From NCBI GenBank assembly GCA_000196815.1, contig FP929003.1, positions 3,557,501 through 3,621,500 of the forward strand: 64,000 bases of DNA, written 5' to 3'. This stretch comes from Nitrospira defluvii (GTDB lineage Bacteria > Nitrospirota > Nitrospiria > Nitrospirales > Nitrospiraceae). How positions within the stretch are numbered: the stretch's first letter is position 1; every line of letters starts with the position of its first letter. Of this stretch, positions 1 to 7,948 are shown in pieces. Position numbers and translations under genes: made by a program. The notes below the pieces were generated by a model. The model worked only from the letters and a program-made list of their open reading frames with translations. It made no database searches and was not told the origin of the DNA.

Positions 1-15
1 CCTTTCTTCACCAAA

Positions 16-1305
16 TTACGGGGTTTTCGGGCGGTAATACCGTGTGCCACGAAGCGGCTCCGGGAGGTGATTCTGATCGGTTTTGGCGGCTGAATCGTCA
101 TGCACGTACCGATACCCCTTCCCGTAGCCGATGTCTTTCATGAGTGACGTCACGGCATTGCGCAGGTGCAACGGCACGCCGAGATTGCCATGTTGGCGCG
201 CATCCCGCACTGCCTCCTGCAGGCCTACATAAGAAGCATTATCCTTGGGCCGCGAGGCCAGGTACGTCGTCACATGCGCCAGGTTGATTTGAGCCTCCGG
301 CAATCCGACGAACTCCACCGCCTGCGCGACCGCGTTGGCCATCACCAAGGCCATCGGATCGGCATTGCCGATATCTTCTGAAGCAAAAATCACCATCCGT
401 CGGGCAATGAATCGGGGATTCTCCCCGCCTTCCAACATACGCGCCAGCCAATAGAGGGCGCCGTCCGGATCGGAGTCGCGCAGGCTCTTGATATACGCCG
501 ACACCAGGTTGTAGTGCTCCTCGCCCGACTTGTCGTAACGAAGCGCCTTTTTGAGTAGCGCAGCCTCCAGCACCTGTTCATCGATGGTTCGTGATCCATC
601 CGGCCCGACAGGCGCCTGGCCGGCGACAAACTCCAACGTCGTCAACAGGCTTCTCGCATCACCGTTGCCGAAGGCAATCAATCGCTCACGAGCAGCGGGG
701 AGCAACGTGATCCGGAGCGATCCGAGTCCCCGCGCCCTATCGTCCACTGCGCGATCCAGAATGGAACCGAGCGACTCTTCTGACAGCGGCTTCAACAGCA
801 CCACGATGGAGCGAGACAGTAAGGGCGCGATGAGTTCGAAGGAAGGATTTTCCGTGGTCGCCCCGATGAGCACCACCGTCCCCCGTTCGACATGCGGCAA
901 AAAGGCATCTTGCTGGGCTTTATTGAACCGGTGAATTTCGTCTACGAACAGCGTGGTCGCCCGACCCATCGCCCGACGATGCTCTGCAGCCTTAATAATC
1001 TCGCGCAACTCGGGAATGCCGCCGGTGACGGCCGAAAACGGCACGAACTGAGATTCGGTATGCTGCGCGACCAGGCCGGCTAATGTAGTTTTCCCGCAAC
1101 CCGGTGGTCCCCAGAAAATAACGGAGGAGAGCTGATCCCGTTCAATGGCATTTCTGAGCGGACGTCCCGGCCCCACCACCTCATCCTGCCCGACAAGGTC
1201 ATCGAAGCTTCGCGGACGCATCCGCTCGGCCAGCGGGACCTTTCCCGGACGGGTGGCCGTCTGAGCCGGCGCGAAGAGATCACCTGTGGAATCATGAGAG
1301 GACAT
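16..1305 (-). CDS. rarA: Replication-associated recombination protein A (RarA/MgsA AAA+ ATPase)
   Basis: AAA+ ATPase of the RarA/MgsA/WRNIP1 family, which acts at stalled replication forks and is related to clamp-loader subunits. With the start used here (429 aa) the Walker A motif GPPGCGKT lies at residues 66-73, Walker B VDEIHRF at about 121-127 and a sensor-1 segment GATTENPSF follows. The C-terminal half carries the family signature ENPRFIARRMVIFASEDIGNAD (seen in two parts) and the conserved PLHLRNA region. Length fits the family (about 430-450 aa). The frame stays open to 1428, but the upstream 41 residues do not resemble the family, so the internal ATG at 1305 is preferred. It is divergent from the hydrolase gene that starts at 1458. 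Confidence 0.95.
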   Translation of the reverse strand: MSSHDSTGDLFAPAQTATRPGKVPLAERMRPRSFDDLVGQDEVVGPGRPLRNAIERDQLSSVIFWGPPGCGKTTLAGLVAQHTESQFVPFSAVTGGIPELREIIKAAEHRRAMGRATTLFVDEIHRFNKAQQDAFLPHVERGTVVLIGATTENPSFELIAPLLSRSIVVLLKPLSEESLGSILDRAVDDRARGLGSLRITLLPAARERLIAFGNGDARSLLTTLEFVAGQAPVGPDGSRTIDEQVLEAALLKKALRYDKSGEEHYNLVSAYIKSLRDSDPDGALYWLARMLEGGENPRFIARRMVIFASEDIGNADPMALVMANAVAQAVEFVGLPEAQINLAHVTTYLASRPKDNASYVGLQEAVRDARQHGNLGVPLHLRNAVTSLMKDIGYGKGYRYVHDDSAAKTDQNHLPEPLRGTRYYRPKTP

Positions 1306-1457
1306 GGTCGTGCTCTGCCTGAATATCTCTTGGCATTCTAGCTGTCGCGAGGGAATCATCGCAAACGACTCTCGTCCCCATCGCCGATCCTCCCCTTGAT
1401 TCCCGCGCACGGCAATGCTACCACCCACCCATCGGCTTTTTCACAAAGGATGAACTT

Positions 1458-2261
1458 ATGTTTTTCGACACGAAGGGCATTCGGTTGGCCTACGATGACC
1501 AGGGCACAGGACTTCCTCTCGTCTTCCTCCATGCGTTCCCGCTGAATCGCTCGATGTGGACGCCACAGACGACCGCGCTGTCACGACAGTTCAGGACCAT
1601 CGCCATGGATCTTCGCGGGCATGGTGAGTCGGATGCCCCGCTGTGGAATTTTTCACTCGAGCAGTACGCCGACGATGTCTTGGCACTGCTCGACCACCTT
1701 GCCATTCCACAAGCAGTACTGGTCGGGCTCTCGATGGGGGGTTATATCAGCCTTGCCTTTTCCCGAAAATACGGGAGCCGCCTGAAGGGATTGGTGCTGG
1801 CTGATACTCGAGCACAGGCGGATAGTCCGGAGGGGCGCACGGGGCGTTTCAATCTGGCACAGACTGCCTATGGGAAAGGGGCCGACGCCGTGGCGGACAT
1901 CATGCTCTCCAAACTACTGGGCGCAACGTCACTGCAACAAAAACCTGAACTGGTCGATTCCATCCGACACACAATCCGGAACACGCCGGTGAGCGGCATT
2001 GTCGTCGATCTGATGGCCATGGCGGACCGGCCCGATTCGGTCGCCCATCTCCGCACACTCGCCTGCCCAACTCTGGTGGTAGTCGGCCAGGAAGACCACA
2101 CCACGCCTCTCGCCGACGCGCACGTGATGGCGACAGGAATACCCGGTGCCCGGCTGGCCGTGATCCCTGCGGCCGGGCACTTGAGTAATCTTGAACAACC
2201 TGAGGTCTTTAACGATCTGGTGAGAACCTTCGTCGAGGAACTACGGGCGGCGGGCGATTAA
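1458..2261 (+). CDS. Alpha/beta-fold hydrolase
   Basis: Cytoplasmic alpha/beta hydrolase of 267 aa, close in pattern to 3-oxoadipate enol-lactonase/BioH-like enzymes. The oxyanion motif [11 protein letters not shown] is near residue 25. The nucleophile elbow GLSMGG puts the catalytic serine at about 92. An acid in GQEDHTTP (about Asp213) and a histidine in [10 protein letters not shown] (about His241) complete the triad. An AAAGGATG purine stretch precedes the ATG. The stop codon overlaps the stop of convergent folE by 4 bp. Substrate cannot be read from sequence, and the neighbours are unrelated. Confidence 0.88.
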   Translation: MFFDTKGIRLAYDDQGTGLPLVFLHAFPLNRSMWTPQTTALSRQFRTIAMDLRGHGESDAPLWNFSLEQYADDVLALLDHLAIPQAVLVGLSMGGYISLAFSRKYGSRLKGLVLADTRAQADSPEGRTGRFNLAQTAYGKGADAVADIMLSKLLGATSLQQKPELVDSIRHTIRNTPVSGIVVDLMAMADRPDSVAHLRTLACPTLVVVGQEDHTTPLADAHVMATGIPGARLAVIPAAGHLSNLEQPEVFNDLVRTFVEELRAAGD

Positions 2262-2893
2262 TTTCCGTCCCTGACGCTGCTGCCTCGAATCAACTTCAAG
2301 AACTCTTCGCGAGTCTGTTGTTGCGTGCGGAATACGCCCAGCATGGAACTGCTCACGGCCACGGTGTTCTGTTTTTCGACGCCCCGCATCATCATGCAGA
2401 GATGCCGCGCTTCCATCACCACCGCCACACCATGCGCATTCAGCTTTTTCTTCAGTGTTTCGGCGATCTGGAGAGTCAGCCGTTCCTGAACCTGCAGTCG
2501 CCGGCTGAAGGCGTCCACAACCCGGGGAATCTTGCTGAGTCCCACGACTTTCTTGTTCGGCAAGTACCCCACATGACACTTCCCAAAAAACGGCAGCAGG
2601 TGGTGTTCGCACATACTAAAAAAATCGATGTCTTTCACGATCACCATTTCGTCATACTCGATCGGAAACAGAGCCCCGTTGAGCAGATGATCGATATCCT
2701 GCCGATATCCTTGAGTCATGAAACGCATGGCCTTCGCCACCCGCTTCGGCGTATTGAGGAGGCCGTTACGGTCAGGGTCCTCTCCCAATTCCAGCAAAAG
2801 ATTCGTCATCAGGCCTTCGATCGGATCCTGGTCGGTCGGCGCCGCAGAGACACGCGACCGTCTGGCCCGGGCCCCAGAAACCACTTTAGCCAT
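2258..2893 (-). CDS. folE: GTP cyclohydrolase I
   Basis: Converts GTP to 7,8-dihydroneopterin triphosphate, the first step of folate, queuosine and tetrahydrobiopterin synthesis. The 211-aa protein has the zinc ligands in MCEHHLLPF (Cys95, His98) and RHLCMMMRG (Cys166), and the conserved stretch [23 protein letters not shown]. The N-terminal 20 residues are a basic low-complexity tail. It follows the PTPS gene with an 8-bp overlap (2886-2893), so the two are almost certainly co-translated and the product is passed to the next enzyme. Confidence 0.96.
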   Translation of the reverse strand: MAKVVSGARARRSRVSAAPTDQDPIEGLMTNLLLELGEDPDRNGLLNTPKRVAKAMRFMTQGYRQDIDHLLNGALFPIEYDEMVIVKDIDFFSMCEHHLLPFFGKCHVGYLPNKKVVGLSKIPRVVDAFSRRLQVQERLTLQIAETLKKKLNAHGVAVVMEARHLCMMMRGVEKQNTVAVSSSMLGVFRTQQQTREEFLKLIRGSSVRDGN

Positions 2894-3335
2894 GCCTCAC
2901 TCCCTCTTCTCTCCGCATGCTCTCCACGGAGCCGGAATACTCGAAGTAGTTATCCCGCGTTTCAATCACACCGACCTTCACTAACCGTCCCGCAGGGAGC
3001 TGATCCACCAGCAAGTCCCAAATGAGCAGCACCAGATTCTCTCCGGTCGTGGTCTGGGTCGCGAACTCAGGATCCAGATTCAAATCCTGATGATCGAAAC
3101 GTTGCACCACGATCCGCTCGACCACGGCATCAAGCCGTGACACATCGAGCACCTGATGCGTGACCGGATCGATGTCCCCTCTGACGGACACGAACACCAC
3201 ATAGTTGTGGCCGTGTCCGTTGGGATTGTTGCACTTCCCGAAAGTGGTCCAATTCTCCTCAGCCGACAGCTGATCGGTGTGCAACCGATGGGCAGCGCAG
3301 AAACGATAGCGCCGGGTGATGGTGGCCTGAGACAT
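2886..3335 (-). CDS. 6-pyruvoyl-tetrahydropterin synthase family protein (eukaryote-type motif)
   Basis: Acts on 7,8-dihydroneopterin triphosphate, the FolE product. Zinc histidines are His16 in FCAAHRLH and His41/His43 in GHGHNY, and the catalytic cysteine is Cys35. The active-site segment reads [11 protein letters not shown], which matches animal PTPS rather than the CxxLHGH form usual in bacterial QueD. The following VRGDIDP, FDHQDLN and [12 protein letters not shown] also follow the animal-type pattern. The length, 149 aa, is normal. A GGAGAG purine stretch precedes the ATG. The product could be 6-pyruvoyl-tetrahydropterin or the queuosine intermediate 6-carboxytetrahydropterin; QueC, QueE or sepiapterin reductase are not adjacent. 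Confidence 0.9.
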   Translation of the reverse strand: MSQATITRRYRFCAAHRLHTDQLSAEENWTTFGKCNNPNGHGHNYVVFVSVRGDIDPVTHQVLDVSRLDAVVERIVVQRFDHQDLNLDPEFATQTTTGENLVLLIWDLLVDQLPAGRLVKVGVIETRDNYFEYSGSVESMRREEGVRHG

Positions 3336-3370
3336 CGAGACAACTCTCCAGAAAGATCGGCAGAACGAAC

Positions 3371-3414
3371 AAGCCGGGAGGGCTCCCCGCTAGAGAGGGA
3401 GCCACTCCCGGCTT
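3371..3414 (-). terminator. Hairpin terminator downstream of the A-type Fe-S carrier gene
   Basis: AAGCCGGGAG-GGCTCCC on the left pairs with GGGAGCC-A-CTCCCGGCTT on the right. This makes a 17-bp stem with one bulged base and a loop of about 9 nt. On the minus strand it is followed by a T-rich stretch (TGTTCGTTCTG). It lies between the Fe-S carrier gene (ends 3468) and the PTPS-folE pair (starts 3335), so it should separate two transcripts. Confidence 0.7.
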
Positions 3415-3467
3415 GCTGCTACTCAACGGACCATTCGCAATCCGGTTGGGGGTCAACCGGAAGGCTC

Positions 3468-3788
3468 TTACGCACTGAATGAACTGCCGCACCCGCAGGT
3501 CGTCTTGGCTTGCGGGTTCTTGATCGAGAATCCGGATCCTTGCAAGCTGTCGACATAATCGACTTCCGCGCCCTGAAGCAGCGGTGCGCTTTGCGAGTCC
3601 ATGATGACCTTCACGTCGCCTTTTTCAATGACCGTATCATCGTCGGCCATTTTGGATTCGAAGGCCATGCCGTACTGATACCCGTGGCATCCTCCGCCGC
3701 GAACATAAATCCGCAGACCGACCACATCTTTTTCCTCGGTCATGAGTTCTTTTATTTTCTGCTCAGCCAATTGCGTAATCGTTACCAT
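3468..3788 (-). CDS. A-type iron-sulfur cluster carrier (IscA/ErpA/HesB family)
   Basis: Small (106 aa) Fe-S carrier or insertion protein. The three conserved cysteines are at residue 34 (GGGCHGYQYG) and 98/100 (TTCGCGSSF), with the family's usual spacing. The first motif has CHG rather than the common CSG, a modest variant. An AAGGAGG ribosome site lies 5-11 bases before the ATG. It sits 63 bp downstream of a 2Fe-2S ferredoxin and NuoF, both Fe-S proteins, so a role in maturing them is plausible but inferred. Confidence 0.93.
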   Translation of the reverse strand: MVTITQLAEQKIKELMTEEKDVVGLRIYVRGGGCHGYQYGMAFESKMADDDTVIEKGDVKVIMDSQSAPLLQGAEVDYVDSLQGSGFSIKNPQAKTTCGCGSSFSA

Positions 3789-3851
3789 CGTTGGTCCTCC
3801 TTCTGGTCTACCTGTTCAGCACGTTATGATACTCTACCATCTCACGGCAGC

Positions 3852-4208
3852 TTACGGAAGTCCTGCCCCTCTTTTCCCAACTTCGCCTGATGAGGCTGAT
3901 GTGGGTTGCACCCATTTGGTTTCCGGCACACGCACCACCACATCCCCTAACACTCTTGCCTGGCATCCGAGCCGATGCCAAGGCTCCGACAAGGCTTCAC
4001 GGTCCAACAGGTCCTGTTCGTCGAAATCAATCTCCGACAGATTGTCCCCACCCATCTGCACTTCGACGCGGCACGTGGTACAGGACGCATTGCCGCCGCA
4101 ATCGTGATTCAGCTCAAACCCCAGCATCTTGGCAGCTTCCAGCAGAGTGAGATTTGACTCGACCTCACCGCTCCGACCCTGGGCATGCAGAAAACTCACA
4201 CGCGGCAT
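3852..4208 (-). CDS. 2Fe-2S ferredoxin
   Basis: Plant/adrenodoxin-type [2Fe-2S] ferredoxin of 118 aa. Cluster cysteines are at 37, 43, 46 and 82 (CGGNASCTTC ... LGCQ). The spacing CX5CX2CX35C is typical of the adrenodoxin-like branch. A basic and glycine-rich C-terminal tail extends about 15 residues beyond the usual fold. An AGAGGA ribosome site precedes the ATG, 12 bp after the stop of nuoF, so the two form an operon. The ferredoxin may be an electron partner of the NuoF-like flavoprotein (inference). Confidence 0.93.
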   Translation of the reverse strand: MPRVSFLHAQGRSGEVESNLTLLEAAKMLGFELNHDCGGNASCTTCRVEVQMGGDNLSEIDFDEQDLLDREALSEPWHRLGCQARVLGDVVVRVPETKWVQPTSASSGEVGKRGAGLP

Positions 4209-4220
4209 CCGACCATTCCT

Positions 4221-5522
4221 CTAAGCGTTCGCACCGGCCCCGGTGCGGGCCGGCTGAAAGGGACAACGTTGTAAGCGAATATGCTCTTCAAATTCATGCT
4301 GAAACAATCGCAGACTGCTCTGCACAAGGACTGCGGCACCGGTGATAAGGGTGCAATATCCGGTGCCCTTCACAAATCCACACAGCTGCAGCAGCGAATC
4401 AAGGTCCTTCCGGCTCCCCTCTCCGCGCTCGATTTTGTCCATCAAGGTCGCCAGATTAATCGTCCCCATCCGGCACGGAGGACATTGGCCGCAACTTTCA
4501 CCCTTGAAGAAATTCGAATACTTGAGGGTTGCGGCGACCATGCACGTGGCATCATCAATCACAATCGTCCCGGCGGAACCGAGTCCGGTCCCGGCCTTCT
4601 TCAGCGAATCGAAATCCATCGGCAGATCCAGCTGATCCGCCGTGACCATTGAGAAGGCAGGTCCGCCTGGGAATACGGCTTTGATTTTACGTCCGTTCGG
4701 GACCCCTCCGCCGCACGTCTCGATGAGGTCTCTGATCGTCACGCCCATCGGCATTTCGTATACTCCGGGCCGATTCACCGATCCGCTAAGAGAGAAGAGC
4801 ATGGTCCCGGGACACTTCTCCGTCCCCACTTGCGTAAACCATGCAGCGCCGTTTTTAAGAATCTGAGGGATGTTGCACAACGTCTCAACGTTGTTCACCA
4901 GGGTCGGCTTCCCGTACAGTCCGAAATCGGTGGGGTAAAACGGTGGCTTCTGACGCGGCATGGCCGGACGTCCCTGCATGGACTCCAACATGGCCGTCTC
5001 TTCACCTGCGACATAACTGCCATGACCGGAGTAGACTTCAAGGTCGAGGTCCACACCCGTTCCGAGGATATTCTTCCCCAGTAGGCCACGTTCCCGGGCT
5101 TGAGTGATGGCTTTTCTGAGATTCGCCTCTTCTTCCGCATACTCATGGTTGACGTAAATATAGGAGGCTTTGGCATTCACGGTTCGAGAGGCAATGAGAC
5201 AGCCCTCGATCAGTTGGTGCGGGATATGCTTCAGGAGATGACGGTCTTTAAAGGTGCCCGGCTCATGCTCACCGGCGTTGCAGACAAAGTAACGCTCCTG
5301 CACTCGATGGTTGAGGACCTTGTCCCACTTCGTACCGGTCGGAAAGCCAGCGCCGCCACGGCCGCGCAACCCGGCTTTCTTAATTTCGCCGACGATGTCG
5401 TTGGGGGTCAGTTCTTTCAGACACTTCCGCCAGGCTTCATACCCGCCGGTCTTGAGGTAGGGGTCGATTTCCCAGGGTGCCCCTTCAAGCTTCTGCAATA
5501 CCCTTGGTTGAGGTAGGGTCAC
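4221..5522 (-). CDS. nuoF: NADH-quinone oxidoreductase subunit F (NuoF)
   Basis: NADH-binding flavoprotein subunit of complex I or a related diaphorase. The FMN/NADH region has GLRGRGGAGFPTGTKW near residue 52 and CNAGEHEPGTFKDR. The C-terminal 4Fe-4S site is CGQCPPC plus a fourth cysteine about 40 residues on (344, 347, 350, 390). The start used is a GTG at 5522 with AAAGGGA just upstream; an upstream in-frame GTG at 5546 would add 8 residues. NuoE and NuoG are not beside it. Instead a 2Fe-2S ferredoxin follows, so this may be an orphan subunit or serve a ferredoxin-linked complex. Confidence 0.93.
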   Translation of the reverse strand: MTLPQPRVLQKLEGAPWEIDPYLKTGGYEAWRKCLKELTPNDIVGEIKKAGLRGRGGAGFPTGTKWDKVLNHRVQERYFVCNAGEHEPGTFKDRHLLKHIPHQLIEGCLIASRTVNAKASYIYVNHEYAEEEANLRKAITQARERGLLGKNILGTGVDLDLEVYSGHGSYVAGEETAMLESMQGRPAMPRQKPPFYPTDFGLYGKPTLVNNVETLCNIPQILKNGAAWFTQVGTEKCPGTMLFSLSGSVNRPGVYEMPMGVTIRDLIETCGGGVPNGRKIKAVFPGGPAFSMVTADQLDLPMDFDSLKKAGTGLGSAGTIVIDDATCMVAATLKYSNFFKGESCGQCPPCRMGTINLATLMDKIERGEGSRKDLDSLLQLCGFVKGTGYCTLITGAAVLVQSSLRLFQHEFEEHIRLQRCPFQPARTGAGANA

Positions 5523-5610
5523 GTTATTCCCTTTCGGGGGTAGCACCCCCAGGTTAGCAGGAACGTACTATACGGCTGCCATCCGGGGGCCGTCAAGCCA
5601 AGTTCGCCTG

Positions 5611-5652
5611 ATTAGGCCTGAATCTCAATCAGTTAGGCCTGATAGGCCTACA
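5611..5652 (-). promoter_or_regulatory. Cluster of AGGCCT palindromes upstream of nuoF
   Basis: Three AGGCCT palindromes (5614-5619, 5635-5640, 5644-5649) lie within 36 bp, set in the repeated context TCAGGCCTAA/TAGGCCTAT when read toward nuoF. A further half copy (AATCAGGCG) is at about 5605-5613. The cluster sits 90-130 bp upstream of the nuoF start, where an operator could be. No regulator can be named from the sequence. Confidence 0.35.
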
Positions 5653-5710
5653 GCGAATCAGTCCAAAGACTCGCCGGCCTTCGATTACGGCACCCGGCAC
5701 CGATTGGCCC

Positions 5711-5753
5711 AAGAAAAAGGGGACTGATCACCCTAGTCGGATGACCAATCCCC
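5711..5753 (-). terminator. Rho-independent terminator after the PuuD-like membrane protein gene
   Basis: On the minus strand GGGGATTGGTCA pairs with TGATCAGTCCCC across an 11-nt loop. The 12-bp stem has two G-U pairs and is followed directly by TTTTTCTT. It lies 23 bp downstream of the membrane protein stop codon and before the nuoF promoter region. Confidence 0.85.
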
Positions 5754-5775
5754 GTGATTCTGCTCGCCCGACGGC

Positions 5776-6363
5776 TTACTTCAAATGGCTCCCTGCTCCC
5801 ATGAAGAACAACATGGGAATAGACAGCAAGAAGTTGATGCGTGATGCAATCAAGGCCGTTTTTCCCCACTGAGCCATCTCCGGCGGAGCGGGCGTACCTT
5901 GCGCAGCGGCAGCCACCGCCGCAATGACCTTCTTCTGATTGGGCCAAATAATCCCGTGCACATTCCCCATCATGATGATGCCAAGCAAACCGCCGATCCC
6001 CAGCGCAAGCGCCCCCGTTCCACCTTTTGAATAGAGGTAGCCGTACAGCACAATCCCCGCGAGGACAGTGACCGTGGCGCCATGGCGGAACCAATTCAGC
6101 GCAGCAGGCATGAGCTTGGGAATGACGATGTTCTTCGTCGGGCCATCCAGACTCTTGAGAAAGCCTGCATTGATAAGGTTAAAAAAGTACAACAGTCCGA
6201 TCCAGGTGATGCCGGCCAGGAAATGGACCCAGCGAACGATCAGACCGAACCAATCGGCTTCGCCCGCCCCCACCCCCGCCATACCCAGATATACGACTAT
6301 CAATCCGACAGCGAGCGCAAATCCTGCGCCCAATGTCTGATATGGATCCTCCAAGAATTTCAT
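5776..6363 (-). CDS. Urate-oxidase-N-terminal-like (PuuD-type) integral membrane protein
   Basis: A 195-aa membrane protein with about four to five transmembrane helices: residues about 10-30, 42-62, 96-115, 121-140 and a last one near 170-190. The motifs WVHFLAGITWIGLLYFFN and GNVHGIIWPNQKKVIAA recall the membrane part of PuuD-like urate hydroxylases (Urate_ox_N). The cytochrome c domain of true PuuD is absent. Conserved histidines inside helices suggest haem or metal binding (inference). A GGGGGG ribosome site precedes the ATG. It has its own terminator. Function is unknown; a respiratory or haem-linked role is a guess. Confidence 0.75.
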   Translation of the reverse strand: MKFLEDPYQTLGAGFALAVGLIVVYLGMAGVGAGEADWFGLIVRWVHFLAGITWIGLLYFFNLINAGFLKSLDGPTKNIVIPKLMPAALNWFRHGATVTVLAGIVLYGYLYSKGGTGALALGIGGLLGIIMMGNVHGIIWPNQKKVIAAVAAAAQGTPAPPEMAQWGKTALIASRINFLLSIPMLFFMGAGSHLK

Positions 6364-6466
6364 ACGCCCCCCAACTGTAACGGTTTACTGCCAACCACGT
6401 TCTCTACTGCAGGGCATTGAGCCTTGTCAAGCAACCTGCGTCCCATGCCCACCCGAAGTCGGCCGG

Positions 6467-7408
6467 TCACGCAGTCAGCAGGCGATCAACGACTGCACAT
6501 AAGTCCCGCACCGCATCCGCGGACGCCTGCAATGCGGTGCGCTCCTCAGCCGTCAGATCGTATTCGACGATGGATTCACCCCCGCTTCGTCCCAACGTCA
6601 CGGGCACGCCGACGATGACATCCTTCAGCCCGTATTCCCCCTCACACAGCATGGCACAGGGCACCACGCGCTTCTGGTCGTTCATGATCGCTTCGACCAT
6701 ATCCACCGCGGAGGCGGAGGGCGCATAAAATGCGCTGCCGGTCTTGAGCAGCCCAACGATTTCGGCCCCGCCGTCCTGCGTCCGCTTGATCAACGCTGCG
6801 AGCCGATCCGGAGCCAATCGATCCGTGATCGGCTTCCCGGTGACCGTCGTTTGCCGAACCAGCGGCACCATCGTATCCCCGTGCCCACCCAACACCATCG
6901 CCTGCACCTCTGTGCCCGGCACATTTAATTCTTCGGCTACGAACGACCGCAAGCGCGCCGTATCCAAGACACCCGCCATCCCGAGGACTCGTGACTTCGG
7001 CAGTCCGCTGACCTGTCGGGCCACATGCACCATGGCGTCCAGCGGATTCGTCACCAGAATAAGGATAATGTTCGGCGAACGCGACACCAGTTCCCGCACC
7101 ACTGTTTTTACAATTTTGGCGTTCGTCGCCAGGAGTTCATCCCGGCTCATCCCCGGTTTCCTGGGAATTCCCGACGTGATGACGGCAATGGAGGACCCGG
7201 CGGTCTCGTCATACCCATTGGTACCGACGACGCGGGTACTATACCCGCACACCGGCCCGGCCTGGGTGATATCCAAGGCCTTGCCCTGCGGGATGCCCGG
7301 CACAATGTCGACCAGCACCACATCGTACGCATTCTTCTCAGCCAGCCGCTGCGCAACCGTCCCGCCGACATTCCCCGCGCCCACTACCGTAATCTTTGGT
7401 CGTCCCAT
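6467..7408 (-). CDS. mdh: Malate dehydrogenase
   Basis: NAD-dependent malate dehydrogenase of the LDH-like (MDH type 3) family, oxidising malate to oxaloacetate in the TCA cycle (oxidative or reductive). The NAD site GAGNVGG is at 10-16 with Asp34 after the second strand, favouring NAD over NADP. The substrate loop has IPRKPGMSR (Arg83, Arg89), which marks MDH rather than LDH. Catalytic residues are Asp149 and Arg152 (VLDTARLR) and His176 (GGHGDTMVP). A GGAGG site lies 5 bases before the ATG at 7408; an in-frame ATG at 7465 is unlikely. The length of 313 aa is typical. Confidence 0.96.
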   Translation of the reverse strand: MGRPKITVVGAGNVGGTVAQRLAEKNAYDVVLVDIVPGIPQGKALDITQAGPVCGYSTRVVGTNGYDETAGSSIAVITSGIPRKPGMSRDELLATNAKIVKTVVRELVSRSPNIILILVTNPLDAMVHVARQVSGLPKSRVLGMAGVLDTARLRSFVAEELNVPGTEVQAMVLGGHGDTMVPLVRQTTVTGKPITDRLAPDRLAALIKRTQDGGAEIVGLLKTGSAFYAPSASAVDMVEAIMNDQKRVVPCAMLCEGEYGLKDVIVGVPVTLGRSGGESIVEYDLTAEERTALQASADAVRDLCAVVDRLLTA

Positions 7409-7493
7409 AAATTCCTCCGCAAGAATCCAACCGGGGAATGCCGAATGAGGAGGGCTTGCCGCCACTCCTTCTCCTCACCTCCCCATGTACCAT

Positions 7494-7904
7494 TCAGTGG
7501 CCTTCGTGGCCCGTCCAGCCGCCGACCTTGAAATTGATCGTGCAGACAAAATTATCCCCGTCATAAAAATTCACTTTGATTTTCTTCTTCCCGTAGTGCG
7601 CCGCGAGAAACTCCTCAGGCGCATCAACCAATCCCTGGTACCCACCGGCGGGATACTCCCCCAGCTCGTGAAACACCACGATCATGCCGGCCTTCACTTC
7701 CTCGAGAATCTTGGCCGTGCACCGCGGATAAATCTCCCAAAACTTGGCGTCGATCTCCTCCCGCGTCGGTTCCGGCCGATCCTCTCCAGGCTTGGTATCG
7801 CGATTTGCAAATTTGGCCTGCCGTCGCACATAGGGATATTGATGCCCGGTAAATAACTTGTAGAGCCATGGCGGCACAGTCGGTCGTGTTGGTTGCTCAA
7901 TCAT
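7494..7904 (-). CDS. Conserved hypothetical protein
   Basis: A soluble 136-aa protein that I cannot assign to a family. It is charged, has no signal peptide or membrane helix, and ends with GGWTGHEGH. The middle contains FWEIYPRCTAKILEEVKAGMIVVFHELGEYPAGGYQ (seen in parts), which looks like a compact alpha/beta fold. The coding pattern is regular and the frame has a plausible GGAG site 14 bases upstream. It lies between mdh and the large VWA gene, all on the minus strand, with 44 bp to the VWA stop codon, so it may share that transcript. Confidence 0.7.
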   Translation of the reverse strand: MIEQPTRPTVPPWLYKLFTGHQYPYVRRQAKFANRDTKPGEDRPEPTREEIDAKFWEIYPRCTAKILEEVKAGMIVVFHELGEYPAGGYQGLVDAPEEFLAAHYGKKKIKVNFYDGDNFVCTINFKVGGWTGHEGH

Positions 7905-7948
7905 CGTTCACTATGCTCCAGTGCTACAAAGGCCTCCCGCGCGACCAT

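Noticed and set aside
1306-1457. Search for a shared operator between rarA and the hydrolase gene
   Set aside because: No repeat or promoter element better than background was seen in the 152-bp divergent gap.
2318-3025. Long plus-strand frame opposite folE and the PTPS gene
   Set aside because: It is antisense to two well-supported genes and shows no family pattern, so it is a GC-rich shadow frame.
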